Below, one piece after another: positions 34,327-43,374 of a stretch of DNA of 64,000 nucleotides (its first letter is position 1; each line of letters opens with the position of its first letter). The stretch is from Frigoribacterium sp. JB110 (GTDB lineage Bacteria > Actinomycetota > Actinomycetes > Actinomycetales > Microbacteriaceae), in assembly GCF_900163665.1 (NCBI RefSeq), contig NZ_FUIA01000018.1, positions 118,721 through 182,720 on the forward strand, written 5' to 3'. Made by a program: the position numbers and the translations under genes. The notes under the pieces were generated by a model. It was not told the DNA's origin, did no database searches, and saw only the letters and a program-made list of their open reading frames with translations.

Positions 34327-36236
34327 GCCCACTCGACACAGCGCAGGCGGTCGCCGTCCTGCTGGGAGCCGGCCACGACAGCGAGCCTCCCGATCCGACG
34401 GCGGTCGGCGATGCGTTGCGCCGGCTGGGCATCGCCGACTCCGCCGCAGCAGAGATCACCGATCGCGTGCATCGTGTCCAGCGCGAGGCGTCGCGGCTGC
34501 GCAGACGCGAGCACGAGTTGTCCGCGCTGTTCTCCAGCGCCAGGGAGCTCGCGGAGCTCCGCGACAGCGATGCGGTGCTGGCGCGCCTGGTGCAGCGCGC
34601 CCGCCAGATGATGGGCGTCGACCTCGCCTACTTGTCAGAGTTCGACCCCGTGACCCGTGAACTGCGCGTGCGGGAGACCAGCGGCTCGGTGAGCGGCGAC
34701 TTCCAGCGCATCAGGGTCCCACCGGGACGAGGGCTCGCCAGCGCCGTCGTCGAGTCGCGTTCAGCGCAGTGGGCCGCCGACTACTCGGTCTACGCGCAGG
34801 AGCGCCACGACACCGGAATCGACGACGCCGTGTCGTCTGAGGGACTCGTGTCGATTCTCGGCGTGCCGATGCTGAGCCGCGACGACGTACTCGGCGTGCT
34901 GTTCGTCGCCAATCGCGAGGAGAAGGACTTCGCGCCTGAGGAGGTCGCGCTGCTGTCCGCACTCGCCGACCACGCCTCCGTGATTCTGCAGACCACGCAG
35001 ATCCTGCGCGACCTTCGCGATTCCGAGGATGAGTCCCGCGGCACACTGGAGCGCCTCACGGCGCATCTGAGGGAGCGCGACCGGGCGAACACCGTGCATC
35101 AGGAGCTCGTCCAGGCAGTGCTCGGCGGGGGCGGGTTCGCCCCCGTCGCCGAGACGCTGGCCTCCGCGCTGGACAGGGCTGTGGCCATCGTCGATGCCAA
35201 CGAGCAGCTCATCGCTGCGGCCGGCCTTCCGCTGCCCGAGTGGATGCTGGAGCTGGACGAGACGACCAGGGAGGCGATTGCTGAGAGCCGTAGGTCCGGG
35301 CACTGCGTCGCGGTGCCCGGAGCGGGTGTGCGCGCCGTGGCCGCTCTGAGCGCCGGCGCCCAGCACTTCGGCGCGCTGCTGCTGGGCGACGGGGACATCG
35401 ATCTGGGTTCCGTCGACATGCGCACGATCGAGCGCGCCGCGCAGGTCGCCGCGCTGCTGGAGCTGCAGCAGGAGGCCGCGTCCGGCGCCGACCACCGACT
35501 GCGCAGCGAGCTCATCGCAGATCTGCTCGACGACGTGCCGGAGCGGCGCGCCGACGTGGAGCGGCGAGCGCGACGGCTCGGCGTAGAGCCGGGCTCCCTG
35601 GATTCGCTGCTGCTGCTCGCCGTGCCCGGCGACCAGCAGACCGCGGCGGCGCGCGCGCTCACCAGGCGGCTGGACGAGCACGCGCTCACCGGCGAGTACC
35701 GCGGGTACGTCGTCGCGGCGTTCTCCTCGGCCGGAACCGGGCTCGACGCCGAAGCGCTGCGAGCGCACATCGCCCGCGCCATCGATCATCCGGTGATCGC
35801 CGTGGCCCCGCCGCCCGGTTCGCGCGACATCGCCTCCGCCTTCATGTCGGCGATGCGCACCGCACGCCTGGTCGCAGCGCTCGAGCTCACCGAACTCGCG
35901 GTGTCGACCGATGACTTCCTGCCTTACTCCGCCGTGCTCGACACGGATGCCCGGGCGCTGTCGCAGTTCCTCGCCGACACGATCGGTGCGGTGCGCCGCT
36001 ACGACGCCGAGCGCGGGGCGGATCTGCTGGGCACGCTGCGCGCCTTCGTCCGCAGTAACGCGAGCCCGACGCGCACGGCGCGGGCGATGAGCTTTCACAC
36101 CAACACCATCCTGCAGCGGCTGGAACGGCTCGACCAGGTGCTCGGAGCCTCATGGCGCGAGGACGAGCGAATGTTCCGCATCGGCATGGCGGTGCGGCTG
36201 GACGAACTGCGCGAACGGCTTCGACCCAGCGCCTGA
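34323..36236 (+). CDS. GAF-domain PucR-type transcriptional regulator
   Basis: A 637-residue regulator. Residues about 25-60 form a short coiled region. A GAF ligand-binding domain follows at about 65-225 (DLAYLSEFDP, RVPPGRGLASAVVESR, SILGVPMLSRDDVLGVLFVA). Then comes a CdaR-like middle, and a PucR HTH at about 565-630 (FVRSNASPTRTARAMSFHTNTILQRLERLDQ). The GTG start overlaps the hydrolase stop (GTGA), so the two are coupled. Members with this plan control degradation operons nearby; here the divergent mvaA operon is the likely target. The open frame extends 912 bases further up, but that is the hydrolase gene. Confidence 0.85.
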   Translation: MSPLDTAQAVAVLLGAGHDSEPPDPTAVGDALRRLGIADSAAAEITDRVHRVQREASRLRRREHELSALFSSARELAELRDSDAVLARLVQRARQMMGVDLAYLSEFDPVTRELRVRETSGSVSGDFQRIRVPPGRGLASAVVESRSAQWAADYSVYAQERHDTGIDDAVSSEGLVSILGVPMLSRDDVLGVLFVANREEKDFAPEEVALLSALADHASVILQTTQILRDLRDSEDESRGTLERLTAHLRERDRANTVHQELVQAVLGGGGFAPVAETLASALDRAVAIVDANEQLIAAAGLPLPEWMLELDETTREAIAESRRSGHCVAVPGAGVRAVAALSAGAQHFGALLLGDGDIDLGSVDMRTIERAAQVAALLELQQEAASGADHRLRSELIADLLDDVPERRADVERRARRLGVEPGSLDSLLLLAVPGDQQTAAARALTRRLDEHALTGEYRGYVVAAFSSAGTGLDAEALRAHIARAIDHPVIAVAPPPGSRDIASAFMSAMRTARLVAALELTELAVSTDDFLPYSAVLDTDARALSQFLADTIGAVRRYDAERGADLLGTLRAFVRSNASPTRTARAMSFHTNTILQRLERLDQVLGASWREDERMFRIGMAVRLDELRERLRPSA

Positions 36237-36378
36237 TTGCTCCTCGCGGAGTCACGCCGCTCCGAACATCCTGCCCGTTCAATGGGAATCGAGGCGTGCC
36301 GCTGGCATCGGATCCCGGATGATCGTCCCAACAGCTCGCCGACGCGGCGAGACCGCCGCATCCGTCGAAGGAGACGCC

Positions 36379-37557
36379 ATGACCGCAGAACGCACCCAGG
36401 TCGCCATCATCGGGGCAGGGCCGGCCGGTCTGCTGCTCTCACACCTGCTCGCTGAGGCGGGAATCGACTCGATCGTGGTCGACAACCGCACCCGCGAGGA
36501 GATCGAGACGACGATCCGCGCCGGGATCCTCGAGCAGGGCACCGTTGAGATCCTGACGGAGACCGGCATCTCCGACCGCGTGCACACTGTCGGCGACAAG
36601 CACGCCGGCATTCACCTCGGCTTCGACGGCGAGCTGCACCACATCGACTTCGGTGTGCTGACCGGCCGCAACGTCTGGCTCTACCCGCAGCACGAGGTGC
36701 TGATCGACCTGATCGCCGCGCGCTCGGCCGGCGGACAGGACCTGCGCTTCGGCGTGACCGCGGAGCGCGTCGAAGACGCCGACACACTCCGTCCCCGCGT
36801 GATCGCGCGCGACGCCGACGGGACCGAGTTCACGATCGAAGCCGACGTCGTGGTGGGCGCCGACGGCTCGCGCAGCGTCGTGCGCGAGGCCGTGACAGGT
36901 TCGCACGGCGGCTTCTTCCACGAGTACCCGTTCGCGTGGTTCGGCATCCTGTGCGAGGCACCGCCGTCGAAGGACGAGCTGATCTACTCCAACTCACCCG
37001 ACGGCTTCGCGCTGATCAGCCAGCGCAGCCCAGAGGTGCAGCGGATGTACTTCCAGTGCGACCCCGATGCCGACCCGAACGCGATGAGCGAGGCCGAGAT
37101 CTGGGACGAGCTGCAGCGCCGCACGCCGGGCACCGAGCTGAAGGAGGGCCCGATCTTCCAGCGCGACGTTCTGAAGTTCCGCAGCTTCGTGTCGCACAAG
37201 ATGCAGTCGGGCCGCGCGGTGATCGTCGGAGACGCCGCGCACACGGTGCCGCCGACCGGCGCGAAAGGCATGAATCTCGCCGTCGCCGACGTCGTGCTGC
37301 TGAACCGCGCCATCCGCGCCCTGTTGCTCGACGGCGACGGCGAGCACTTCGAGCGCTTCACGGATGAGGCGCTGCGCCGCACCTGGAAGGCGCAGCAGTT
37401 CTCGTGGTGGATGACGAGCATGCTGCACCAGCAGCCCGGCGCCGGCGACTTCGAGCGCCACCGACAGATCGCCGAACTGCGCACCGTCACCGACAGCGAA
37501 GCGGGAAGGCGCTATCTCGCGGAGGCGTACACGGGCTGGCCGCTGCTGGGTCGATAG
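36379..37557 (+). CDS. pobA: 4-hydroxybenzoate 3-monooxygenase
   Basis: A 392-residue class A flavoprotein hydroxylase that turns 4-hydroxybenzoate into protocatechuate with NAD(P)H and O2. GAGPAG is at 12-17, Asp162-Gly163 in GADGSRS, and GDAAHTVPPTGAKGMN at 284-299. Tyr203 in LIYSNS aligns with the active-site Tyr201 of the Pseudomonas enzyme. GAAGGAGA precedes the ATG at MTAERT; the frame has an earlier ATG at 36319 that adds no recognised sequence. Product feeds pcaHG, 27 kb to the left. No dedicated regulator is adjacent. Confidence 0.95.
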   Translation: MTAERTQVAIIGAGPAGLLLSHLLAEAGIDSIVVDNRTREEIETTIRAGILEQGTVEILTETGISDRVHTVGDKHAGIHLGFDGELHHIDFGVLTGRNVWLYPQHEVLIDLIAARSAGGQDLRFGVTAERVEDADTLRPRVIARDADGTEFTIEADVVVGADGSRSVVREAVTGSHGGFFHEYPFAWFGILCEAPPSKDELIYSNSPDGFALISQRSPEVQRMYFQCDPDADPNAMSEAEIWDELQRRTPGTELKEGPIFQRDVLKFRSFVSHKMQSGRAVIVGDAAHTVPPTGAKGMNLAVADVVLLNRAIRALLLDGDGEHFERFTDEALRRTWKAQQFSWWMTSMLHQQPGAGDFERHRQIAELRTVTDSEAGRRYLAEAYTGWPLLGR

Positions 37558-37625
37558 TCGGAGCGCACTGCCGCTCAACGAGAGGTTGCCGCTCGGCCGC
37601 GCGCGCCGAGGCGTATGGTCGCCAG

Positions 37626-38894
37626 GTGAGCAACGAGCAGGAACCGACGTCGACCCCCACCGCAGCGCCGGCGGCAGGACGCGGGGTGTCGATCGGTCTG
37701 CTGCTCGCGGCGATCGTCGTGATCGGCGTCAACATGCGCGTCACGATCACGGGTGTCGGGCCGCTGCTCGAGCAGATGAGTGCGTCGACCGGGGAGTCGG
37801 TCGCCCTGCTGAGCTCGCTGACGTCGGTGCCCGTGGTGCTGTGGGCTGTTCTCTCGTCATTCGCCCACACGCTGTCGCACCGGTTCGGAATGAACCGCAT
37901 CGTGTTGTGCGCCCTGGTCGTCCTGACGCTCGGCACGCTGATCCGCTCGCTTCCGGGGCCGGAGTTCTCGCTGTGGTTCGGCACCGCACTCGTCGGCGTG
38001 GCGCTGGCCATCGCGAACGTGCTCCTCCCTGCCGTCGTGAAGCGCTCGTTCGGCAGGCACGTCGCCCTCGTGACCAGCATGTACACCGCGCTGTTCGCCG
38101 GATGCGGCGCCCTGGCATCCGGTGTCGTCGTCCCGATCTCCCATGCCGTCGAGCCGAACGGCGGGGACACCGGATGGCGGTTCGCGCTCGTCGCCGTCGC
38201 CGCGACGCTGCCGATCGCGATCGTGCTGTGGCTGCTGCACATGCGCCGGTTCGGCACCGACACCGGACGACGCATCGAGCGCGGATCCGCACGCGGACCG
38301 AGCGTGTGGGGCGACCCTGTGGCATGGCTCGTCGGGCTGTACATGGGGGCCCAGGCGATCATGTTCTATGTCATGATCACCTGGCTCGCGCCCTACGCCC
38401 GCTCACTCGGGCACAGCGAAGTGCTGGCCGGCTACGACGTGATGATCTTCCAGATGGTCGGCGTGCTCGGCTCCGTGCTGCTGCCCTTCACGATGCGCGG
38501 CCGCACGGAGCGCTGGGTGCCGGCGATGCTTCCCGTCTTCTCGCTGATCGGCGTCAGCGGGCTGCTGCTCGCGCCCGGGGGGATCTTCCTCTGGATCTCG
38601 CTGATCGGGCTGTGCAGCGGAGGGTCGATCGCGTGTTCGCTGACGCTGATGGCGACCCGTGCCCGCGACCACCACACCGCGTCCGCGCTCTCCGGCATGG
38701 GCCAGTCCGTCGGGTATCTCATCGCCGGCGCGGCACCGGTCACCTTCGGCGCTCTGCACGCGCTGACCGCGGATTGGACCGCATCACTGCTGTTCCTGCT
38801 GGTCTCGTGCGTCGCGCATCTCGTGATCGGAATCGCGGTCGGCCGCGATCGCTACGTCTTCGACCGTCAGCGCGAGAAGCAGAACTTTTCGTAA
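37626..38894 (+). CDS. MFS transporter (CynX/NimT type)
   Basis: A 422-residue major facilitator with about 12 membrane helices. GVNMRVTITGVGPLL after helix 1 and the LMATRARDHHTASALSGM loop are typical of the cyanate/2-nitroimidazole (CynX/NimT) group. The GTG start at VSNEQ begins the hydrophilic N-terminus; the longer frame lies inside pobA. It starts 68 bases after pobA on the same strand, so it might import 4-hydroxybenzoate or a related acid, but the family is not diagnostic. Confidence 0.85.
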   Translation: MSNEQEPTSTPTAAPAAGRGVSIGLLLAAIVVIGVNMRVTITGVGPLLEQMSASTGESVALLSSLTSVPVVLWAVLSSFAHTLSHRFGMNRIVLCALVVLTLGTLIRSLPGPEFSLWFGTALVGVALAIANVLLPAVVKRSFGRHVALVTSMYTALFAGCGALASGVVVPISHAVEPNGGDTGWRFALVAVAATLPIAIVLWLLHMRRFGTDTGRRIERGSARGPSVWGDPVAWLVGLYMGAQAIMFYVMITWLAPYARSLGHSEVLAGYDVMIFQMVGVLGSVLLPFTMRGRTERWVPAMLPVFSLIGVSGLLLAPGGIFLWISLIGLCSGGSIACSLTLMATRARDHHTASALSGMGQSVGYLIAGAAPVTFGALHALTADWTASLLFLLVSCVAHLVIGIAVGRDRYVFDRQREKQNFS

Positions 38895-38911
38895 TACTCC
38901 AGCTCTCGATA

Positions 38912-38917
38912 TATACT
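38912..38917 (+). promoter_or_regulatory. -10 box giving a leaderless padR transcript
   Basis: TATACT lies 6 bases before the ATG of the PadR gene, so transcription should begin at or next to the start codon. There is no ribosome site. The surrounding GATATATAC is the most AT-rich run locally and could also hold the PadR operator. Confidence 0.55.
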
Positions 38918-38923
38918 CATGAC

Positions 38924-39265
38924 ATGACCGCCCTCACCCCCTCGTCGTTCTGGATCCTGACTGTGCTGGCCTCAGGCAGACGCCATGGCTACGAGATCAT
39001 GCGGGAGGCGACCGAGGCATCGGAAGGCAGCGTCTCGCTCAAGGTCGCCACGCTCTACGCCGCCCTCGAGCGCCTCGAACGCGATGGACTGCTCATCGCC
39101 GACGGCGAGGAGGTCGTCGCCGGGCGCAATCGGCGGTACTACCGGCTCACCGACGCAGGCGCGACGCGCCTCGCCCAGGAGGTGGAGCTGCTCGAGCGGT
39201 CGGCGAAGGCAGCCAGGAAGCGACTTCCATCCGGCGCCGTGACCAAGGGGGCGGCGTGGGCATGA
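38924..39265 (+). CDS. PadR-family transcriptional regulator
   Basis: A 113-residue PadR protein, nearly all winged helix: SSFWILTVLASGRRHGYEIM at the N-terminus, LKVATLYAALERLERDGLL as recognition region, and a short C-terminal helix. PadR repressors respond to phenolics or drugs and often control a partner membrane protein. Here the next gene overlaps the stop by 4 bases. The leaderless start is supported by the -10 box. Confidence 0.88.
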   Translation: MTALTPSSFWILTVLASGRRHGYEIMREATEASEGSVSLKVATLYAALERLERDGLLIADGEEVVAGRNRRYYRLTDAGATRLAQEVELLERSAKAARKRLPSGAVTKGAAWA

Positions 39266-40041
39266 CGTCGCACGAGGATCGATTCGCCCGACTGCTGCGC
39301 TGGTACCCGAAGCAGTGGCGCACCCGACACGGCGACGTCGCGCTCAGCACGATGCTCGATGCCGCTGACGGCGAGGGGCGCGACACCCCGACTGCGGCTG
39401 AATCCTGGGCGGCCGCAGCGCACGGGCTCGGGATGCGCCTCGACCTCCGCCTCGCTCGATGGTGCTCATGGGGAGCGCTGCTCATCTCCGCCGCACTGTC
39501 GGTGGTTCTGATCGGCTTCCTCTCGCAGACGTACGACGCGCTCGGCCAGGACATCGCGGCGTGGGCGATCCCCGTATCCATGGCGACAGCGGCGCCCACG
39601 CTGCTCACCGTCGCCATCGTCTCGCTGCTGCGCCATGTCGGTGCGATGACCGCTCCTCACGCACTCGGCGCCCTGGTCGCGGGGCTGACAGCCATCGCAT
39701 TCGCCGCGCTCGAAGGCGCTGCGTTCTCGATCGGCTTCGACGCGGCCGATGCGGGAGTGCCGGCCGGTTGGTTCGGCGACAACTGGCTCACATTCCTCGC
39801 GGGAGGGATCGTCTTCGCCGCTGCCGCCGTCGCCGTTCCGCTGTACGCGCTGATGAGCAGCGGCCGATTGCACCCGGCGCTCGCCGTCGGCTTGTCATTC
39901 GTCTGCGGACTGCTGATCGCCCCGCTGCTGGCCGGGTTCACCGCGACGCCGTACGCCTGCGCATTCGGTGCGGTCGCCCTCCTGCTCGCCTGTCTCGTCA
40001 CGCAGAGGCGAGGCAGGCGCGCGAAGGCACGTCAGGCGTAG
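39262..40041 (+). CDS. Membrane protein partner of PadR, function unknown
   Basis: A 259-residue protein with an N-terminal hydrophilic part (about 1-60, with RFARLLRWYPKQWR) and about six membrane helices. The WYP..WR motif near the N-terminus is shared by actinobacterial membrane proteins encoded directly after PadR genes. ATG at 39262 is preferred because it overlaps the padR stop (ATGA) and follows AAGGGGG; GTG at 39256 is possible. I do not recognise a catalytic or transport family. Confidence 0.7.
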   Translation: MTSHEDRFARLLRWYPKQWRTRHGDVALSTMLDAADGEGRDTPTAAESWAAAAHGLGMRLDLRLARWCSWGALLISAALSVVLIGFLSQTYDALGQDIAAWAIPVSMATAAPTLLTVAIVSLLRHVGAMTAPHALGALVAGLTAIAFAALEGAAFSIGFDAADAGVPAGWFGDNWLTFLAGGIVFAAAAVAVPLYALMSSGRLHPALAVGLSFVCGLLIAPLLAGFTATPYACAFGAVALLLACLVTQRRGRRAKARQA

Positions 40042-40065
40042 GTCGCATAACGCCAGCATCCGACC

Positions 40066-40128
40066 TCAGCGTCCCCGCCGGCACGCACATCATCAGGTGC
40101 AGGTCGATCGAGCCGCCCGATGGGCCAG
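40066..40128 (-). pseudogene. 3' remnant of an MmyB-like regulator gene
   Basis: This stretch resembles the last about 20 codons of the intact regulator that ends at 40497: the DLHVVMYVP end of the intact protein is matched by DLHLMMCVP here. GTGCAGGTCGA is identical in both. An inserted base near the end puts the old stop out of frame, and no upstream part of the gene remains; the ABM gene abuts it. It is a decayed fragment of a paralogue. Confidence 0.5.
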
Positions 40129-40133
40129 GCGGA

Positions 40134-40433
40134 TCAGCTGCGAACGGTGAAGCGCTCGAGTGTCGGCGGCTCGGCGAGGAGTGCGGCGAGGTCGGCATCT
40201 GCGCCTTCCGGGCTCGCCCGGAAATCGCGATACGCCTGCTCCATCGCGGCATCCGTCCAGACCTCATAGAGCGTCCATTCGTCCGGACGCTCCGGACTGC
40301 GCAGGATGTCGATGCGCTCGCATCCGGCGAATGTGCGCGTGGTCGCAAGCGTGCTGTCGATGACGGCCGCGATCCGCTCTTCGGCATCCGGAGCGAACGT
40401 GAACCGCACGATGGCGGCGATCTTCTCTCTCAT
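40134..40433 (-). CDS. Antibiotic biosynthesis monooxygenase (ABM) domain protein
   Basis: A 99-residue single ABM domain (dimeric ferredoxin-like fold), seen from AAIVRFTFAPDAEERI, the CERIDILRSPERPDEWTLYEVWTD core and the ALLAEPP end. Such proteins act as small cofactorless oxygenases or stress proteins; the substrate is unknown. ATG at MREK is chosen; an upstream ATG would add MWDGG. It lies between the regulator remnant and the intact MmyB-like gene on the same strand. Confidence 0.78.
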   Translation of the reverse strand: MREKIAAIVRFTFAPDAEERIAAVIDSTLATTRTFAGCERIDILRSPERPDEWTLYEVWTDAAMEQAYRDFRASPEGADADLAALLAEPPTLERFTVRS

Positions 40434-40496
40434 GCCGCCATCCCACACCGATCACGCTCGTCGTGCATCCGATCATCCGGCACGCGGAAGGCCCTG

Positions 40497-41288
40497 TCAG
40501 TCCCGCACCGGCACGTACATCACCACGTGCAGGTCGACCGCGTCGCTGGGGACGAGGCGGTGGTGCTCGAACTCGAGCAGACCCTCGTCACGGTGCCGGA
40601 AGACACGGCGACGCGACGCGAACCGCTCCACGGCCATATCGGCGGAATGCACGCGGAAGTCTTCGCTCTCCGCCATCAGACGGTCGACCACTGCCCTGTG
40701 GCCTGGCCCGGCGAGGCGCACTCCCGCCTCCGCGCGGAACTCCGCGAGGAACCGTCGACTCTCCCGCTCCCAGTCCGGCAGCATCTCGCGCAGCTCCGGA
40801 TCGGTGTAGACGAGCCAGAGCAGGTTGCGATCGGCGACGTCGACGGTCGCGATGCGAGGGTAGAGCCACTCGTATCCGGTGTTCCAGCCGGCGATCCCCC
40901 AGTCCGTCGCCACGACGAACGCCGGGAAGTCCAGCGCGTCGACGAGCCGCTGCAGGTGATCCGGAATCGTCTCGCGCCGGATCTCGGGCACGCCCGTCTC
41001 GCGCTCGGCGAGGCCGATCACGTAGTCGGTCTCCGCCGACGTGAGCCGCAGCACCCGGGCGACGGAGCGGAGCACCTGCCGCGAGACGTTGATGTCGCGG
41101 CCCTGCTCGAGCCAGGTGTACCAGCTCGCGCTCACGCCGGCGAGGGTGGCGACCTCCTCGCGGCTGAGGCCCGTGTGCACGCGCCGCCCGGTCGGCGGCA
41201 GCCCGAGCGCAGTGCGGCGAGCGGCGCGGCGGCGGTCAGCGAGGAACGCGCCGAGCTCCTCGCGGCGGGGCGTGCGGGGGCGGATCAT
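40497..41288 (-). CDS. XRE-family regulator with MmyB-like ligand domain
   Basis: A 263-residue regulator. The N-terminal XRE helix-turn-helix is at about 35-95 (LSREEVATLAGVSASWYTWLEQG). The C-terminal MmyB-like domain is at about 105-260 (WNTGYEWLYP, NLLWLVYTDPELR, HHRLVPSDAVDLHVVMYVP). Such proteins bind small ligands and usually control a nearby oxidoreductase; the ABM gene downstream is a candidate. TACTAT lies 6 bases before the ATG, suggesting a leaderless message under its own control. Confidence 0.87.
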   Translation of the reverse strand: MIRPRTPRREELGAFLADRRRAARRTALGLPPTGRRVHTGLSREEVATLAGVSASWYTWLEQGRDINVSRQVLRSVARVLRLTSAETDYVIGLAERETGVPEIRRETIPDHLQRLVDALDFPAFVVATDWGIAGWNTGYEWLYPRIATVDVADRNLLWLVYTDPELREMLPDWERESRRFLAEFRAEAGVRLAGPGHRAVVDRLMAESEDFRVHSADMAVERFASRRRVFRHRDEGLLEFEHHRLVPSDAVDLHVVMYVPVRD

Positions 41289-41296
41289 TTCCCGAT

Positions 41297-41317
41297 AGTA
41301 CTCTCAGTACTGGTACC
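41297..41317. promoter_or_regulatory. GTAC palindrome cluster at the XRE regulator promoter
   Basis: AGTACT (41297-41302), AGTACT (41306-41311) and GGTACC (41312-41317) are three 6-base palindromes with GTAC cores. They overlap the TACTAT -10 box of the regulator gene and lie between it and the divergent ilvD. This is a likely autoregulatory operator. Confidence 0.5.
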
Positions 41318-41371
41318 AGCCGCATCGGCAGATGGGCATGATGTGCGCAGAGGGCGGGCGAGAATGGCACT

Positions 41372-43234
41372 ATGCCCACACTCCGCTCACGCACTGTCAC
41401 CCATGGCCGCAATATGGCGGGCGCTCGCGCACTGATGCGCGCATCCGGTGTCGAAGGAAGCGACATCGGCCGCAAGCCCATCATCGCGGTCGCCAACTCG
41501 TTCACCGAGTTCGTGCCAGGCCATACGCACCTCGCCCCCGTCGGGCGCATCGTCTCCGAGGCGGTCAGCGCGGCAGGCGGCATCCCGCGCGAGTTCAACA
41601 CGATCGCCGTCGACGACGGCATCGCGATGGGTCATGACGGCATGCTCTACTCGCTGCCGTCGCGAGACCTCATCGCCGACTCCGTCGAGTACATGGCCAA
41701 CGCGCACTGCGCCGACGCACTGGTGTGCATCTCGAACTGCGACAAGATCACACCTGGCATGCTGCTGGCGGCGATGCGCCTGAACATCCCGACCGTGTTC
41801 GTCTCGGGCGGCCCGATGGAGTCGGGTCGCGCCACCCTCGTCAACGGCAACCAGCGCACGCTCGACCTGGTCGACGCGATCAGCGAGGCCGTGAACGACA
41901 AGGTCTCGGATGAGGACATCCAGCGCATCGAAGAGGCCGCGTGCCCGACGTGCGGCTCGTGCTCCGGCATGTTCACCGCGAACTCGATGAACTGCCTCAC
42001 CGAGGCGATCGGCCTGTCGCTGCCAGGCAACGGCTCGGTGCTCGCCACGCACACCGCCCGCCGCGCGCTGTACGAGAAGGCCGGCTCGCTGGTCGTCGAC
42101 ATCACGCGCCGCTACTACGACGAGGACGATGCGTCCGTCCTCCCGCTCAACATCGCCACCCCCGAGGCGTTCGAGAACGCCATGGCGCTCGACATCGCCA
42201 TGGGCGGGTCGACCAACACGATCCTGCACCTGCTCGCCGCCGCGAGCGAGGCCGGAGTCGAGTTCGGTCTCGACGAGATCGACGACATCTCGCGCCGCGT
42301 GCCGTGCCTGGCGAAGGTGGCCCCGAACGTCGCCAACGGCCGCACCTATTACATGGAGGACGTGCACCGCGCCGGCGGCATCCCCGCGCTGCTCGGCGAG
42401 CTGCGCCGCGCAGGGCTGCTCCACGAGGACGTGCACACCGTGCACGCCCAGACGCTCGGTGCCTGGCTCGACGAGTGGGACATCCGCGGCGGCAAGGCGA
42501 GCGACGAGGCGAACGCGCTGTGGCACGCGGCTCCCGGCGGCGAGCGCTCATCGAAGGCGTTCTCGCAGTCGAAGACGTGGGAGTCGCTCGACACGGATGC
42601 CGCGAACGGCTGCATCCACGACCTCGAGCACGCCTACTCAGTGGACGGCGGTCTCGGCGTTCTGCGCGGCAATATCGCCGTCGACGGCGCCGTGGTGAAG
42701 ACGGCAGGCGTCGACGAGTCGATCTGGACCTTCTCCGGGCCGGCGATCGTGTGCGAGTCGCAGGATGAGGCCGTCAGGCGCATCCTCGCGAAGGAGGTCG
42801 CGGAGGGCGACGTCGTCGTCATCCGGTACGAGGGCCCCAAGGGCGGGCCCGGCATGCAGGAGATGCTCTACCCGACGTCGTTCCTCAAGGGCCGCGGCCT
42901 CGGCAAGGCGTGCGCGCTGATCACCGATGGCCGCTTCTCCGGCGGCACCTCTGGTCTGTCGATCGGGCATGTCTCCCCGGAGGCGGCATCGGGCGGCATG
43001 ATCGCGCTGGTCGAGGAGGGCGACACCATCACGATCGACATCCCCACGCGCAAGCTGCAGCTCGAGGTTCCGGACGAGGAGCTCGACCGCCGCCGCGCCG
43101 AGCTCGAGGCGAACGGCGGGTACCGGCCGAAGGAGAAGCGCGACCGCAAGGTGACGCCGGCGCTGCGCGCCTACGCCGCGTTTGCGCAGTCTGCTGACAA
43201 GGGCGCCGTACGATTGGTGCCCGAGATCGACTGA
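41372..43234 (+). CDS. ilvD: Dihydroxy-acid dehydratase
   Basis: A 620-residue iron-sulfur dehydratase of valine, leucine and isoleucine synthesis, acting on 2,3-dihydroxy acids in the cytosol. NCDKITPGM with Cys123 and [19 protein letters not shown] supply the cluster cysteines; [14 protein letters not shown] and the C-terminal [19 protein letters not shown] are hallmark stretches. Length matches the long IlvD form. No good ribosome site is visible before the ATG. It stands alone, without other ilv genes. Confidence 0.95.
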   Translation: MPTLRSRTVTHGRNMAGARALMRASGVEGSDIGRKPIIAVANSFTEFVPGHTHLAPVGRIVSEAVSAAGGIPREFNTIAVDDGIAMGHDGMLYSLPSRDLIADSVEYMANAHCADALVCISNCDKITPGMLLAAMRLNIPTVFVSGGPMESGRATLVNGNQRTLDLVDAISEAVNDKVSDEDIQRIEEAACPTCGSCSGMFTANSMNCLTEAIGLSLPGNGSVLATHTARRALYEKAGSLVVDITRRYYDEDDASVLPLNIATPEAFENAMALDIAMGGSTNTILHLLAAASEAGVEFGLDEIDDISRRVPCLAKVAPNVANGRTYYMEDVHRAGGIPALLGELRRAGLLHEDVHTVHAQTLGAWLDEWDIRGGKASDEANALWHAAPGGERSSKAFSQSKTWESLDTDAANGCIHDLEHAYSVDGGLGVLRGNIAVDGAVVKTAGVDESIWTFSGPAIVCESQDEAVRRILAKEVAEGDVVVIRYEGPKGGPGMQEMLYPTSFLKGRGLGKACALITDGRFSGGTSGLSIGHVSPEAASGGMIALVEEGDTITIDIPTRKLQLEVPDEELDRRRAELEANGGYRPKEKRDRKVTPALRAYAAFAQSADKGAVRLVPEID

Positions 43235-43280
43235 GGCCTGCCGCGGAGGCGCTCCGACACACGGCACAATCCTCGATTCG

Positions 43281-43305
43281 CGGCACAATCCACCGGATTC
43301 TGCCG
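43281..43305. terminator. Hairpin between convergent ilvD and M56 genes
   Basis: CGGCACAATCC (43281-43291) pairs with GGATTCTGCCG (43295-43305) with one mismatch and a 3-base loop. A further direct copy of the left arm lies at 43262-43272. It sits 46 bases after ilvD and 69 before the end of the M56 gene, so it may end transcripts from both sides. Confidence 0.45.
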
Positions 43306-43374
43306 TATCTCAGTGAAAATACCGCGCGCGGGAGCGGATGCCGGCGCCTCGGGCCTCGCGGCGAAGCCGGACGG

